In this document: one piece after another, positions 44,475 to 56,700 of the stretch
How positions within the stretch are numbered: the stretch's first letter is position 1
Layout: every line of letters begins with the position of its first letter
DNA from: Macrostomum hystrix
Lineage: Eukaryota; Platyhelminthes; Macrostomidae
Direction: 5' to 3'
Length of the DNA: 64,000 nucleotides
Assembly: GCA_950097015.1 (NCBI GenBank)
Contig: CATNEN010000001.1
Coordinates: 8,427,001 to 8,491,000, forward strand
The notes under the pieces: generated by a model
Told to the model about the DNA's origin: nothing
Database searches by the model: none
The model's input: only the letters and a program-made list of their open reading frames with translations
Translations under genes and position numbers: made by a program

Positions 44475-47400
44475 ATGAAGCTGTCTCACATAGGCCTGAT
44501 AGCTCTAATAAGTTGCACTGGACTTACTAACGCCCAGCTTAACCAAAGTGTGAGCACCCAAGTCTCTGGGACAGGTGAGACACTTGTCTAATTTTTTATT
44601 ACTACTCAAACTGAGATGACAATACTAAAACTGAGTTGAGAGTACTAAGACTGAGTTGACAGTACTAAGACTGAGTTGACAGTACTCAAACTGAGGTGAC
44701 ACTACTCAAACTAAGGTGACAGTAGTTCAGTGTTGCCACAGGTAGTTCTCAGATTCTTAGCAGTTCTAGACTCGCAGTAAACATCTCGATAAAATATTAA
44801 AAGAAATTTTCAGCATGCCTGCGGATACTGGCACATCATTCGGTCACACTAGGACCGCAGTCAGCGAGGAGGCAATTCTGCCAATTTCACTGACTCCTGA
44901 GCACTTACTCGCATACAACATACTCGCGAGAACATCTGCCCTGACTTTTTCATCTCTTTCATTTCAGTAATTGTACACTTTCACATTGCCTTGGAGGTTG
45001 GTACTTATAGGCGTAAATTGCACGACAAGCCTCCAAGCCCTCTCTTCGTGCTGGGTCCCAAATAAATATAGGCTCGCCGCGGAATCGAACTAAGGGACCT
45101 TGGCGCGAGAGGCAAACGCGTTATACCGCTCTGCCACTACTCCACAAAATTTCAATACCTCTCTTTAAAATACCTCAAAAGGAGAGACCTACTTGGGCTG
45201 CTTCGTTGACAACGAACAGCGCGATCTGCCGCACTGCAAGGACGCCGGTCACGAGGCCACCAAGGAGTTCTGCTGGAACTACTGTCGCAAGGCCGGCTTC
45301 AAGTACTTTGGCCTGCAGTACAGCAGCGAGTGCTTTTGTGGCAACACCTACGGTCGATACGGTAGGGGTGCCGACAACACTTGCAACATGCCCTGCCTGG
45401 GCGACAAGAGGACAAAGTGTGGAGGCAGCTGGAGAAACCAGGTCTACACCACCGGACTGGCTAGCAGAGCTGGTGAAGCCAGTAAGCTTTCGAAGACTAA
45501 ACAGTTTTTTGTTTAACGTCAAATAGAATATAAAAAGTGCTTGCTTACTGTGATGGAATTGCATTGCATGTGACAGACCCTTTGCTATGTGTCGCGTCGC
45601 CAGTGTACGCTTGGCGCTCCTCATCTATTTATGCGTGTTGGGGCACGTGTGCGTGGGGTAGGTGTTGTTGAACTACAGCAATGTGCACTTTTATTTGAGA
45701 CGATGAAGCAGATTGAGAATCGTCTATGTCCACAACCTCTGCTGCTTGTACAGGATCAAGCCCAAAATACACTAGCTTTTGTAGCGTAAAGCTGCTCAAC
45801 AGGAGCACTAGATTTAGACCGTAAAAGGCCAAGCTAGAGGCTAGCCACTAAATTGGGTCGTCTCCGTCATCTGACTCAGAAGTAACAGGTGTTGCGTCAG
45901 AGAGAGAGTCATTTCAATTCTTTATATATAGCCCAATCGGCTAGCCTCAGGGCTCTCTGAGTAAAGTTAATTTATACGTTCGTACTGCCTTCAATCAATA
46001 ACACTCAGAGTTAAGTTTTATTCCTATACACTTACTGTATAATATTCACATCGTCTTGCTACAGCACCTGGAATGGTTCATCTCGGATGCTTCGTTGATG
46101 CTGGAACACGCGATCTCACAATTAAGACCGCCACTGGTGGTATGACGGTCAGCAAGTGCTACGGCCTCTGCAAGAGACAGGGCTACAGGTTCTTCGGCGT
46201 GCAATACGGTGACGAGTGCTTCTGTGGCAATCACTACGGCCGATACGGCAGGCGAGACACGAACGAATGCAGGATGCAGTGCAGCGGTGACAAGACCACC
46301 TACTGCGGAGCTGGCTGGAGAAACGATATCTTCTCAACTGGCGTCGAATTCGCCACCGAATGTGAGCACAAAATCTTTTTTTTCATTTCGCGATAAGCGA
46401 TGGCATGTTTATCAAAAGAACGGACAGATGGAAACTAAAAATATCTAAGGAATGAAAATTTTCGTATTGTCACTACAAGTCTCGGTAGTTTTGCGAGTGC
46501 ATTGTTTTTTCAATTGTATATTATACGCTAACATCGAAATAATTAATACTTTAAGCCACTGGAGTCACTCTTCTCGGCTGCTTCGTTGACAACGAACAGC
46601 GCGATCTGCCGCACTACAAGGACGCCGGTCACGAGGCCACCAAGGAGTTCTGCTGGAACTACTGTCGCAAGGCCGGCTTCAAGTACTTTGGCCTGCAGTA
46701 CAGCAGCCAGTGCTTTTGTGGCAACACCTACGGTCGATACGGAAAGGGCGCCGACAACACTTGCAACATGCCCTGCCAGGGCGACGAGCGGACAAAGTGT
46801 GGAGGCAACTGGAGAAACCAGGTCTACACAACCGGACTGGCTAGCAGAGCTGGTGAAGCCAGTAAGCTTTCGAAGACTAAACAGTTTTTGTTTAACGTCA
46901 AATAGAATATAAAAAGTGCTTGCTTACTGTGATGGAATTGCATTGCATGTGACAGACCCTTTGCTATGTGTCGCGTCGCCAGTGTACGCTTGGCGCTCCT
47001 CATCTATTTATGCGTGTTGGGGCACGTGTGCATGGGGTAGGTGTTGCGTCAGAGAGAGAGTCATTTCAATTCTTTATATATAGCCCAATCGGCTAGCCTC
47101 AGGGCTCTCTGAGTAAAGTTAATTTATACGTTCGTACTGCCTTCAATCAATAACACTCAGAGTTAAGTTTTATTCCTATACACTTACTGTATAATATTCA
47201 CATCGTCTTGCTACAGCACCTGGAATGGTTCATCTCGGATGCTTCGTTGATGCTGGAACACGCGATCTCACAATTAAGACCGCCACTGGTGGTATGACGG
47301 TCAGCAAGTGCTACGGCCTCTGCAAGAGACAGGGCTACAGGTTCTTCGGCGTGCAATACGGTGACGAGTGCTTCTGTGGCAATCACTACGGCCGATACGG

Positions 47401-47527
47401 CAGGCGAGACACGAACGAATGCAGGATGCAGTGCAGCGGTGACAAGACCACCTACTGCGGAGCTGGCTGGAGAAACGATATCTTCACCACCGGACTCGAG
47501 GAAGAAAGCAATAATTTTTTGAACTGA
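44475..47527 (+). CDS. Gene B: short secreted protein with four WSC domains
   Basis: Exon 1 (44475-44574) encodes a signal peptide, MKLSHIGLIALISCTGLTNA, and ends in phase 1 at gtgaga. WSC exons follow: 45182-45481, 46065-46361, 46556-46861 and 47217-47527. The order is FCWNYC/CFCGN subtype, KCYGLC/CFCGN subtype, then the same pair again. Exons 1, 3 and 5 of the array correspond in sequence to gene C exons 61924-61628/56482-56177 and 57729-57436. In the last exon the sister copies in gene C have a GTAATT donor after the Glu-rich end (GLEEE), but here the GT is AT, so the frame reads on to TGA at 47525-47527. The product is about 437 residues, far shorter than genes A and C, and lacks vWA. It may be a working short family member or a decaying fragment; the intact signal peptide and TATA box favour expression. 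Confidence 0.78.
44590..44722 (+). repeat. Short 20-22-bp tandem repeat in gene B intron 1
   Basis: About six diverged copies of CTGAGTTGACAGTACTAAGA, just downstream of the exon 1 donor. Confidence 0.75.
44815..45145 (-). mobile_element. SINE-2 copy in gene B intron 1
   Basis: Minus-strand near full-length copy: GCACATCATTCGGTCACAC at the tail side, TTGTACACTTTCACATTGCC in the middle, CTCGCCGCGGAATCGAACT and AGTGGCAGAGCGGTATAACG at the head. Ends about 35 bases before the acceptor of exon 2. Confidence 0.75.
45182..47511 (+). repeat. Tandem duplication of a two-WSC-exon unit in gene B
   Basis: Segments starting at 45182 and 46556 both contain an FCWNYC-type exon, an intron beginning GTAAGCTTTCGAAGACTAAAC, and a PGMVHLGC-type exon. 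The intron copies are nearly identical (TGTGTCGCGTCGCCAGTGTA and so on) apart from a segment at 45668-45886 present only in the first. The 3' ends of the two PGMVHLGC exons differ, so the duplication breakpoints or later conversion lie inside the exons. Confidence 0.8.
45668..45886. mobile_element. 219-bp segment flanked by 8-bp direct repeats
   Basis: Present in the first intron copy of gene B and absent from the second. It is flanked by AGGTGTTG at 45660-45667 and 45887-45894. Either a small transposon insertion with an 8-bp target duplication (hAT-like length) or a deletion in the second copy between the two 8-mers. I see no clear terminal inverted repeat. Confidence 0.45.
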
Positions 47528-47599
47528 ATGTATTTATTCTTTACAAACAATGGCTGCTTTCGATTGGAATTTATAGTTTTAATTAAAACTATCATACGG

Positions 47600-47672
47600 C
47601 GGAGTTGCTAGTCTCGGCTGCTACATCGAAAATGCCTCAAGAGATCTGCAATTGGTGTACAGAGCAGCAGTA
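47600..47672 (+). pseudogene. Relict WSC exon downstream of gene B
   Basis: Reads GVASLGCYIENASRDLQLVY then RAAV and a stop, matching the start of gene C exon 55700-55401 (GGVVSLGCFIDNHSRDLPLV and on). Homology ends abruptly after about 24 codons, marking the truncation point of the copied segment. Confidence 0.75.
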
Positions 47673-47679
47673 TAAAAAA

Positions 47680-48650
47680 TGACACCCCCTTTTCTAAATG
47701 GCGAAATACATAGGAAGTACCGCATAGGAAAATCCTATGTGACGATATACATGTAAGCTTATTGTATCAGTAAATTACGTTTTTGCCAACTATTATCTTA
47801 TGTATTTCGTATTTTATATAAATTGTTTTTTTTGTGTTCTATTCGCAACTGTTATTGGACCTACGGTTTTACGTATAATAGTATTAAATCTTAATTTTTT
47901 ACGGTATATCGTATTTAAATAGCGTTCGAACGCGTATTTTCTACCTTATCCGACCTCGTTGTACCTGTACTTGTACTTGTCCTTCTTCGTCCTCTGGCTG
48001 CCGTCACTCGCTCACGGCCGTCCTATGCATTGTGACAATAAATATAATGCACCGCTACACTAATATAATAATTTCTGTCTTCGTTAGTCTTTATTGCCGT
48101 CTTCGTCACACCTATACTCATAGAAAATATTTCAAGTCCGAACATTATTGTTGTGAGATACCTCGAAACTTTCCGAGTTGTACAGCCATACGCATGCTGC
48201 ATAGTTTTAAACTGCATAATTTCTTAAACTTTGAGAAGTTGCACTGTTTATTCTTTAAAAGAAAACTGATGCTCAAGTAAAAACTAATTCAACTAGTTTT
48301 AACCCACAAACAGACACGATAGCAATTGATCACAAAATAATTCTTTGTGAATGTCATGCTCACTCGCATAGGCACGACGCTTTGACTTGGGATCTCTTAA
48401 AAGTTTAAAGTTTTACTCCTATTAAGTTGGTCAAATTTTTCAATATCCCCTTAATTCAGAAAACCTTTACCTGAAATTTGATTTTGTAAATATTTGTACT
48501 GGAATTTGTCAAGCACTTATCTTTGTTCTTGATGATTGCATTTTAGTATTAGGAAGAAATTTGTGTGCCAGAGCGATAACTTTAATTTCCTATTGCCAGC
48601 TGAAAATTGAAAAATGGGAAAATTTGATTAGCTTAGATAGAAATTTCGCT
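47680..48650. other. AT-rich intergenic stretch
   Basis: Contains a small palindrome CATAGGAAAATCCTATG near 47724 and a GC-richer patch near 47955-48030 with CTTGTACTTGT repeats. No gene is supported; an 82-codon frame at 48032 is AT-rich and unlike a protein. Confidence 0.5.
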
Positions 48651-48654
48651 GTTT

Positions 48655-49285
48655 AAGGGGGCGAGTGGGTCAGCGGCTTACGTCGCTGCCTCGCACTCCA
48701 AAGGACGCTAGTTCGATTCACCCTTCAAGTCACGATTAATTTCGGGACTTGTTGGGGGTTTGAACAGTAGCGACCAGCGGAGGTGCACCATATTTCGTGC
48801 AATCAAAGCTTGAAATAATAGCTTCGCTCCTACCTTCTGTGTGCCTGTTCTGCGTTGTGTGAGTTGTGTGCGTTGGCGCTGGGGCGTGAGGCCTTGCGGG
48901 GGTGGCTGGAGGGCGGGTGTACACCGCCGCGCGCTTTCTGGACTTCCGTCAGCGCGATTGGATAAGTGTACACTCATCACCCGGCCCCCCCTGAGGACTG
49001 ATTTCTTATCAGCCTTCCGCCCCGGCTTGGTCTGCTATGTGCGTGTGGGGCTGGGGTGGGGACACTGCTGCCTATTCTGGGTGCCTCCTGCCCTCCCCGG
49101 CTGGTCTGTGCTGCTGTGTGTGGTGGCCTGCTCAGGGGAGGCGGCGCGATGGGCGCAAAAGCGCCTAGTTCGCCGGTCTGGGGGCGTGCCGCTCCGTCGC
49201 TTGTGCGACAAGTGCCCCGGGCCCCCCTGCAAAATATATAGATTTGGGTATTTGTTACTGAAGCTCCTGCCCAAGTAGGGCTGTG
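48655..49285 (+). mobile_element. Probable retroposon: tRNA-like head plus GC-rich body
   Basis: Bases 48658-48735 resemble a tRNA: GAGTGGGTCAGCGGCTTACG (A-box-like) and GGACGCTAGTTCGATTCACC (B-box-like). The following 48790-49275 is strikingly GC-rich (GGGGCGTGAGGCCTTGCGGG and similar) in AT-rich surroundings. It has no convincing coding frame. It differs from SINE-1 and SINE-2. The link between head and GC-rich part is inference. Confidence 0.45.
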
Positions 49286-50034
49286 TTCTTCGCATAAACA
49301 ACTGGCTTTGGTGTCATCTGTCTACAAGTAAATAATTGAGGTACTGAAGTAGATTAAGTCTGGCAAATTACAATTGTATTTGGGTGCACATCAGATTTGT
49401 TTTCCTCAACTTCCTCAACTATGTGCTTAAAGAGATTGCTTGTTAAATTTAAAAGCTTTGAGCTCAATACTAAACCTTCCGTCGTTTTTTTCTCTACTCT
49501 CTTCCAGTTAGCAGTGGGAAAAAGCTGCTAAGCTAAGCCATTTTTAACACGTTAAAAAGATATTTCCGCAGGGAAAAGAACCTAACGAAAATCTCTAACC
49601 CAGAACAAAGGCGCACAATGTCCCGATTCATATGTAGAGAACTAAGTATAGAACGAAGTATAGAACGAACTTTATATTCTCTTTAGGTGCAATTGGTCCG
49701 TTCACGTTCCACGTTATGTTACATTATGAGATGAATTCACTAATAAAGTGGCTGGCATTGTTCGGAATTTTGAAAGCTTAACAGCCGAGTACAAATACAA
49801 TGTTATAGCTCGTATACAATGACACAGAATTGCACAAAAATGAAAAGAAACTAGTGGGCTTCGTAGAAAAAATACTTAAATCAAGATGCCGCTGCCCTGA
49901 GATCATAGTTTTATTTTAGAATTGCTGTAACTGCATGCGTAACTCATTCTTTAGCGCTCTGACGATCAAGATTTTTAAGAATCAGCATGGTCGGAAAGCT
50001 TGATCAAATGTAACACTTGGAACACGATAAAATT
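49286..50034. other. AT-rich intergenic stretch, nothing recognised
   Basis: No open frame, tandem repeat or known element was found between the GC-rich segment and the 25-bp array. Confidence 0.55.
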
Positions 50035-50036
50035 AC

Positions 50037-50975
50037 ACCACTAGCAGTTATCAATTCAAGGACCACTAGCAGTTATCAATTCAAGGACCACTAGCAGTTA
50101 TCAATTCAAGGACCACTAGCAGTTATCAATTCAACGACCACTAGCAGTTATCAATTCAAGGACCACTAGCAGTTATCAATTCAAGGACCACTAGCAGTTC
50201 TCACTTCAACGACCACTAGCAGTTATCACTTCAACGACCACTAGCAGTTATCAATTCAAGGACCACTAGCAGTTATCAATTCAACGACAAATAGCAGTTA
50301 TCAATTCAAGGACCACTAGCAGTTATCACTTCAACGACCACTAGCAGTTATCAATTCAAGGACCACTAGCAGTTATCACTTCAACGACCACTAGCAGTTA
50401 TCACTTCAATGACCACTAGCAGTTATCAGTTCAAGGACCACTAGCAGTTATCAGTTCAACGACCACTAGCAGTTATCAGTTCAACGACCACTAGCAGTTA
50501 TCACTTCAACGACCACTAGCAGTTATCCATTCAAGGACCACTAGCAGTTATCACTTCAACGACCACTAGCAGTTATCAATTCAAGGACCACTAGCAGTTA
50601 TCAATTCAACGACCACTAGCAGTTATCAATTCAACGACCACTAGCAGTTATCCATTCAAGGACCACTAGCAGTTATCAGTTCAAGGACCACTAGCAGTTA
50701 TCAATTCAAGGACCACTAGCAGTTATCAATTCAAGGACCACTAGCAGTTATCAATTCAAGGACCACTAGCAGTTATCAATTCAAGGACCACTAGCAGTTA
50801 TCAATTCAAGGACCACTAGCAGTTATTACTTCAAGAACCACTAGCAGTTCTCACTTCAACGACCACTAGCAGTTATCAATTCAACGACCACTAGCAGTTA
50901 TCACTTCAAGGACCACTAGCAGTTATCACTTCAAGGACCACTAGTAGTTATCACTTCAAGAACCACTAGCAACTA
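50037..50975 (+). repeat. 25-bp minisatellite downstream of gene C
   Basis: About 37 copies of a 25-bp unit: CCACTAGCAGTTATCAATTC then AAGGA or AACGA. Single-base variants (TCACTTC, TCAGTTC, TCCATTC; AGGA or ACGA) are spread in patches, as expected from unequal exchange. Confidence 0.95.
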
Positions 50976-51435
50976 GTATGTTATACCAATTGATATTGAA
51001 TCATGCTTGACAATCTTCTCGGCTTTACATTTCTTCATAACAAATTGTGCATGCTTATGCAATTCTCATTTACTTATCGAGTTGACAAATTCAACGGACT
51101 TATATACGGGCGTACAATCGTATTGTTAGCCACGGTTCTATAAGCTCCATCTACTTGTGTTTTTAATGTTACACGTACCAGAGCATCATACTCTTACATT
51201 CGTTTTCTCAGAACTGGCAGAAAAGTAAAGAACTCAACAATTTTTCGTTATAGTTAAACAGAGGAAAAATTTCGCATTAATTATCTTTTGCCGTTAAAAT
51301 TTATTTGATGTTAAATGGAGTCATGGTTAACTCAATGATTATTCTTTCCCAACACCTTTTAATGTTAAGACTTGTAGCGCAGAGTTTGTCTTGTAAATTC
51401 TTCTATAATTTGGTGCTCTCAAAAAATGACAGATT
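50976..51435. other. AT-rich 3' flank of gene C with candidate polyA signal
   Basis: No gene. AATAAA on the minus strand at 51305-51300, about 135 bases beyond the gene C stop, is a plausible polyadenylation signal. Confidence 0.45.
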
Positions 51436-51439
51436 GTCA

Positions 51440-53779
51440 CTACTTGACTTCGAACACGCCGTTGTAGACGCTGCCGCCGCACTTCTCAGCCGACAAGCCC
51501 GAGCAGGCCGTGTCGCAAAGAGCGTTGGCAACGTCACCGCTGTTTCCGTACTGGTCTCCGCAGCCGCAGATTCTGCCGTTCTTCAAACCGAAGTAGGGCA
51601 GCTTCTTGGACTTGCAGATGTCGTTACACTTCCACACGGTCATGTCGTTGGAGACGCTAGCAACAGCTAGCTCAGGTGTGCTGTCTTCGTCCTTGTAGCA
51701 GCCCAGGAAGCCTGACCAATGATTCCCAAGGTGATTTTAGTACTTTAGAGTTTGTATAGCTTAGGTATCAACATTTCTTCTATGAATTTACACGTTTCGA
51801 TGGCATCAAAAGAGGCCGATAACTCAGAATGGGACACGGAAATGACATCACGTAACTAAAAAATGTTAACTTTTTTTCTTATGAAATACGAGACCTAGAA
51901 GTAGGAAACATTGAGCGTCTGCCTCTCGCATCAAGGTCCCTGAGCTCGATTCCGCAGCGAGGCCACATTTATTTGGCGCGCAGCAGCGGAGAGAAGGCTT
52001 TGGGACTTGTCGTGCAATTTACGCCCTTGAGGGCCAATCTCCAAGGCACAGTGAGAGTGTACACTGCCTGACGATGAGAAAGTCACGGGCAGATGTACAC
52101 ACCTGTGTGACCAAATGATTTGCCGTTGCCTACAGCCCTCCTGCAAGCATTATTTTTAATAACCTTTGAGTCATGATTTTTAATAAGGTTCCAAACTTAA
52201 TCAAGATACTTAACTCGTTAGATGAGTTATTATAAGTTCACTTTAACAAGATTCGAAGAATATGTGCTCCACTAATGATTGGCAACATTGGACTCACCAG
52301 TGTGTGGTTTAACACAGATGCGACGATTGATAGTGCGACACGGGCACTCTGCAAAGAACAGCGAATAAAATGTTTTGAAAGTGTTCAGAGTCAGGTCAAG
52401 CTCTTGTAAATAAATTATTATTTTCGATGGTCTCTATTCAACAATAAACAATGCTTACTTCCGCTCAGGACACTATCAAGACCCCTGTGGTCGCTCGGGA
52501 ACGCGCTGAAGCTGAGGTCGCCGCTGGCGCCCAGCTTGATAAATTCCATGACCTGTAATAGAAGAATTTGTAATGTTTTCAATTGTTTGGTTCAGTGCTA
52601 AATAAAACTATATAAAATAGGACTGCTTATTTAATCGTTAAAAAGTGTACCATTCTGAGCAGGGAATGTGTTGTCTATGGTAATTTTTGGTGAGATTATT
52701 TGACAAAAACCAGGATATTATATCATATAATCTCCTCGAAATAAGGAGCATTATATGGAACATTGAAGTGAACTTTGAATTCGGCTTTTACGTTTTGCCA
52801 CCACTGACTGACTGGCTGCTTCGTGACTGTATCTTCGTGAGAAATTTATTTTTTTGTCTATGGTCGGAATCAAATGGTCTAAACCTATATGTCTATCAAT
52901 CAGATGGGGTGCCCCCGAAAAATAAGCAATAGAATTTCATATATGATAAACGCCGTTTAATTCATCATAGTCTATGGTTAGAATATCCTCGGCTGCAATC
53001 AATGGTCCTCGGCTCGCTGCGCTCGCCTCGAGACCATTAAACGCAGCCTCGGACATTCTAACCACAGAATGTGAATTAAACCAAATATCTAGTAAAAGCA
53101 AAAGGACACAAACTCCCTATCCCTCGGTCAGAAGTCCATCACTAGCTCGTTGAAGAGCAAAAATCGCCCCAAAAGACCCATCACTAAACTAAATAAAAGG
53201 ACGGTTGTAATAGACTCACCTTGTTGCTAGTCTTTGAGCTAAGCTTGGAGAACTGTCCAAAAGTGGCGCTCGCCAGCTTGGAGAACTCTGCTCCCTCAGT
53301 GCCGCACAGACTGCCTGATGCCACCGTGAAGAATCTGATTCTCTTGGCCTTCAGTTTGGCCTCGACAGCGTCCAGCTTGTTCTTGTCCTTGGCTGATGCG
53401 TCGGTGAACAGCAGCATCACGGAGTTCGGCTCGGCTGCCTCAGCGGCGTCTAGGGCGCCAGACAAAGCGAATTCGGGACAGTCGCCGCCGCCGTTGGCAC
53501 GCAGCTTGTCGAGGAATTTAATGATCTCTGACACGCTGGTGGTCTTCTTCAACTGCCTGACGTAGGGGTCGCCGAAAGTGGCGATGATAAAGTCGTCGAA
53601 GCGTTTATTGGCTGCCAGAATGCGACGGATGTTGTCCTTCACCGATTGGATGACTGTGCCCATGCTGCCCGTGACGTCGATGACAAACACCAGGGAGCCG
53701 AGGCTGTGCTGGCCAGCTGGCGGCTTGCAGTCGCAGGTTCGCTCCGGAACGAATTTCTCAACTGTGCCGACCGGACATG
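51440..53779 (-). CDS. Gene C C-terminal module: vWA, two linkers, terminal short WSC
   Basis: vWA exon of 560 nt starting CPVGTVEKF, with MIDAS DVTGSMG, GGGDCPEF and LLFTDASAKD. Linkers of 94 nt (VMEFIKLGASGDLSFSAFP) and 51 nt (CPCRTINRRICV). The terminal WSC exon of 272 nt has GFLGCYKDE, CGCGDQYGNSGD and ends EVK. Exon sizes are identical to those of gene A's module, and the protein is much closer to gene A's last module than to gene A's internal vWA module. Confidence 0.85.
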
Positions 53780-56700
53780 CTGAAAATCGACGCAAAATCG
53801 ACGTGAAATTACAATGAAAATCGACGAATAGGAAAAATTACTAGACTTATGCTTGAGTACTTCAATGTCTGAGCATTCAATTCCAAGACAATATTACGAG
53901 TATAAGGTACTTTGAAAGCTCACTGGAAGCTTCTAGCTCAACGCCAGTAGAGTAGATGTCATTTCTCCAGTTCGAGCCGCAGTACGAGGTCTTGTCTCCT
54001 GTGCACTGCATGCGGCACTCGAGCTGCTCCCTGCGACCGTGTCTGCCGTAGGTATTGCCGCACCAGCACTCCTTGGCGAACTGAACGCCGAAGAATTTGT
54101 AGCCTAGCCTCTTGCACTTCAGTCGACACGACAGCACCGACATATCGTTGCTGGAGGCGGCCATGTGAGGCAAGTCTCTGGAGCTGGAGTCAGCGAAGCA
54201 GCCGAGATGCTTCATGCCTGGAGCTGAGTTAATCAGTTAGAATAATCTCTGACAGCGAGGTTCGCTAATTCAAAAGCACCGATATACAAAAACACTCAAA
54301 CAAATGATCTGCAGTCATAAATTTTTACTTAAACACACCTGAAAGCGGTATAGCCAGCACTCCCGTAGTGAACACTTCGTTTCTGTAGCCGCCGCCGCAT
54401 GTGGCGCTCTTGTCACCTTTGCACGGTGTACGGCAGGTGTCCTCCGAGGCTCGACCGAACAAGCCGTATGAGTTTCCGCATGTGCAATGGTCACCATTCT
54501 GCAGGCCAAAGTACACGAAGCCTTTCTCGCGACAGAACTTCCAGCAGGTGGCCTTGGTAGTCTGGTGGGCGGCGTAGTGCAGCACTGGCAGGTCACGTCG
54601 GGCGTTGTCAACGAAGCAGCCAAGTCGCTTGACGCCATCGCCTGTACGACAGTGATAGGAATGACTCTAATTACCGTAATATAGAAGTGCGGTTGAAAAT
54701 AAACCATCAGTCAAAGCTATGGCTAATACTTACGCTCAGTTGCAACCTCGAGTCCAGTGGCATAGATGCTGTTCCTCCAGGCAGCTCCGCAGTAAGTAGC
54801 CTTGTCGCCGACGCACTGAGCTCTGCACTCGATGCTTGGCCTGGCGCCATGCCTACCGTAGCTGTTGCCGCACCAGCACTCGTTGCCGTTCTGAACACCG
54901 AAGAACATGTAGTTCTGTGCGCTGCAGAGAGAGAAGCACTTGTTGATTGTCATACCGCTGGAGCTAGCCCGGAATGGCAGGTCTCTGCTAGAGCTGTCGA
55001 TGTAGCAGCCAAGGCTCTTGATCTCTGTGTTTATTGAAAAGTAAATATGCCATGGTTTAAATAAATTATAGTACCAAATTGATTTTGAAATTAGTAGTCA
55101 AGAAGAAATGACGCCCAGTTAAAACAGACACAGTTCTTGCGAAGGCCTGCATAGGCTTCATACAGCTCTCTATTCCATGGACTGTGAGGCATCAACTTAA
55201 GAAATATAAGTCTTTCCCACTAGTGCCCAAATCGATTTTCGATTTTCATGGGCTGAGACTCGAAAGTTACCACTGAGCTACAAATACCGACTACTTGTAG
55301 TACTAGTAGTCTAAAATTTCGTGTACCCATTTTAAGCCTAAAAGGTCTAATTATATCAGTCAGTAGCAACTTTCATAGCTATAATAGTAAGTTAACTCAC
55401 TCGGCACAAAGCCCTCCGCCAGTCCGGTGGTGTAAATCTGATTCCTCCATCCGCTGCCGCATGTGCGTCGGCTGTCACCGAGACACTTCATGTTGCACTG
55501 CTTGCTGTCCACTCGGCCAAACAGGCCGTAGCTGTTGCCGCATGTACAACTGTCGCCGTTCTGCAGGCCGAAGAATCTGAATCCGCGCTGCTTGCAGTAA
55601 TTCAGGCAGAAGTCCTTGGTTGTCTGGTGCGCAGCTGTGTACACTAATGGCAGGTCTCTTGAGTGGTTGTCGATGAAGCAGCCGAGACTGACAACTCCGC
55701 CTAATGATGGTTTTTAATTAAAACTGTAAATTCGAATCGAAACTAGCGATTGTCCGAAACAATCAATATATTCAGTCCAAAAATTACTGATTTCTTCCTC
55801 GAGTCCGGTGGTGAAGATGTCGTTTCTCCAGCCAGCGCCGCAGTAGCTAGCCTTATCGCCGTCACACTGCTTCCTGCACTCGTTCTTGTCTCGCCTGCCG
55901 TATCGTCCATAGTGATTGCCGCAGAAGCACTGGTCACCGTTCTGCACGCCGAAGAACCTGTAGCCCAGTCTCTTGCAGAGGCCGTAGCACTTGCTGACCG
56001 TCATACGACCAGTGGCGGCGTGCTTTGTGAGATCGCGTGTGCCAGCATCAACGAAGCATCCGAGATGAATCATGCCAGGTGCTGTAGCAAAACAATGTGA
56101 ATATTTGAAAGTAAGCTAACAATTTCTATATTCTGCTTGGCGTTACACAAAAACTGTTACGTCTTCGAAAGCTTACTGGCTTCACCAGCTCTGCTAGCCA
56201 GTCCGGTGGTGTAGACCTGGTTTCTCCAGCTGCCTCCACACTTTGTCCTCTTGTCGCCCAGGCAGGGCATGTTGCAAGTGTTGTCGGCACCCCTACCGTA
56301 TCGACCGTAGGTGTTGCCGCAGAAGCACTGGCTGCTGTACTGCAGGCCAAAGTACTTAAAGCCGGCCTTGCGACAGTAGTTCCAGCAGAACTCCTTGGTG
56401 GCCTCGTGACCGGCGTCCTTGTAGTGGGGCAGATCGCGCTGGCCGTTGTCAACGAAGCAGCCGAGAAGAGTGACTCCAGTGGCTGGAAATGTTTATCATT
56501 ATGATCTTAGTGTATACAATTGAAAAAAAACAGTGCACTTGCAAAACTACCGAGACATGCAGTGACAAAACGAAAATTTTCATTCCTTAGATATTCTTTG
56601 TTTCAACATGTCAGTTTTTCTGATGAACATGCCATTGCTTATCGCGAAATGAAAAAAATATTTTGTGCTCACACGCAGTGGCGACTTCGACGCCAGTAGT

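Noticed and set aside
52687-52932. 81-codon plus-strand frame in a gene C intron
   Set aside because: AT-rich, antisense to the gene, no recognisable motif.
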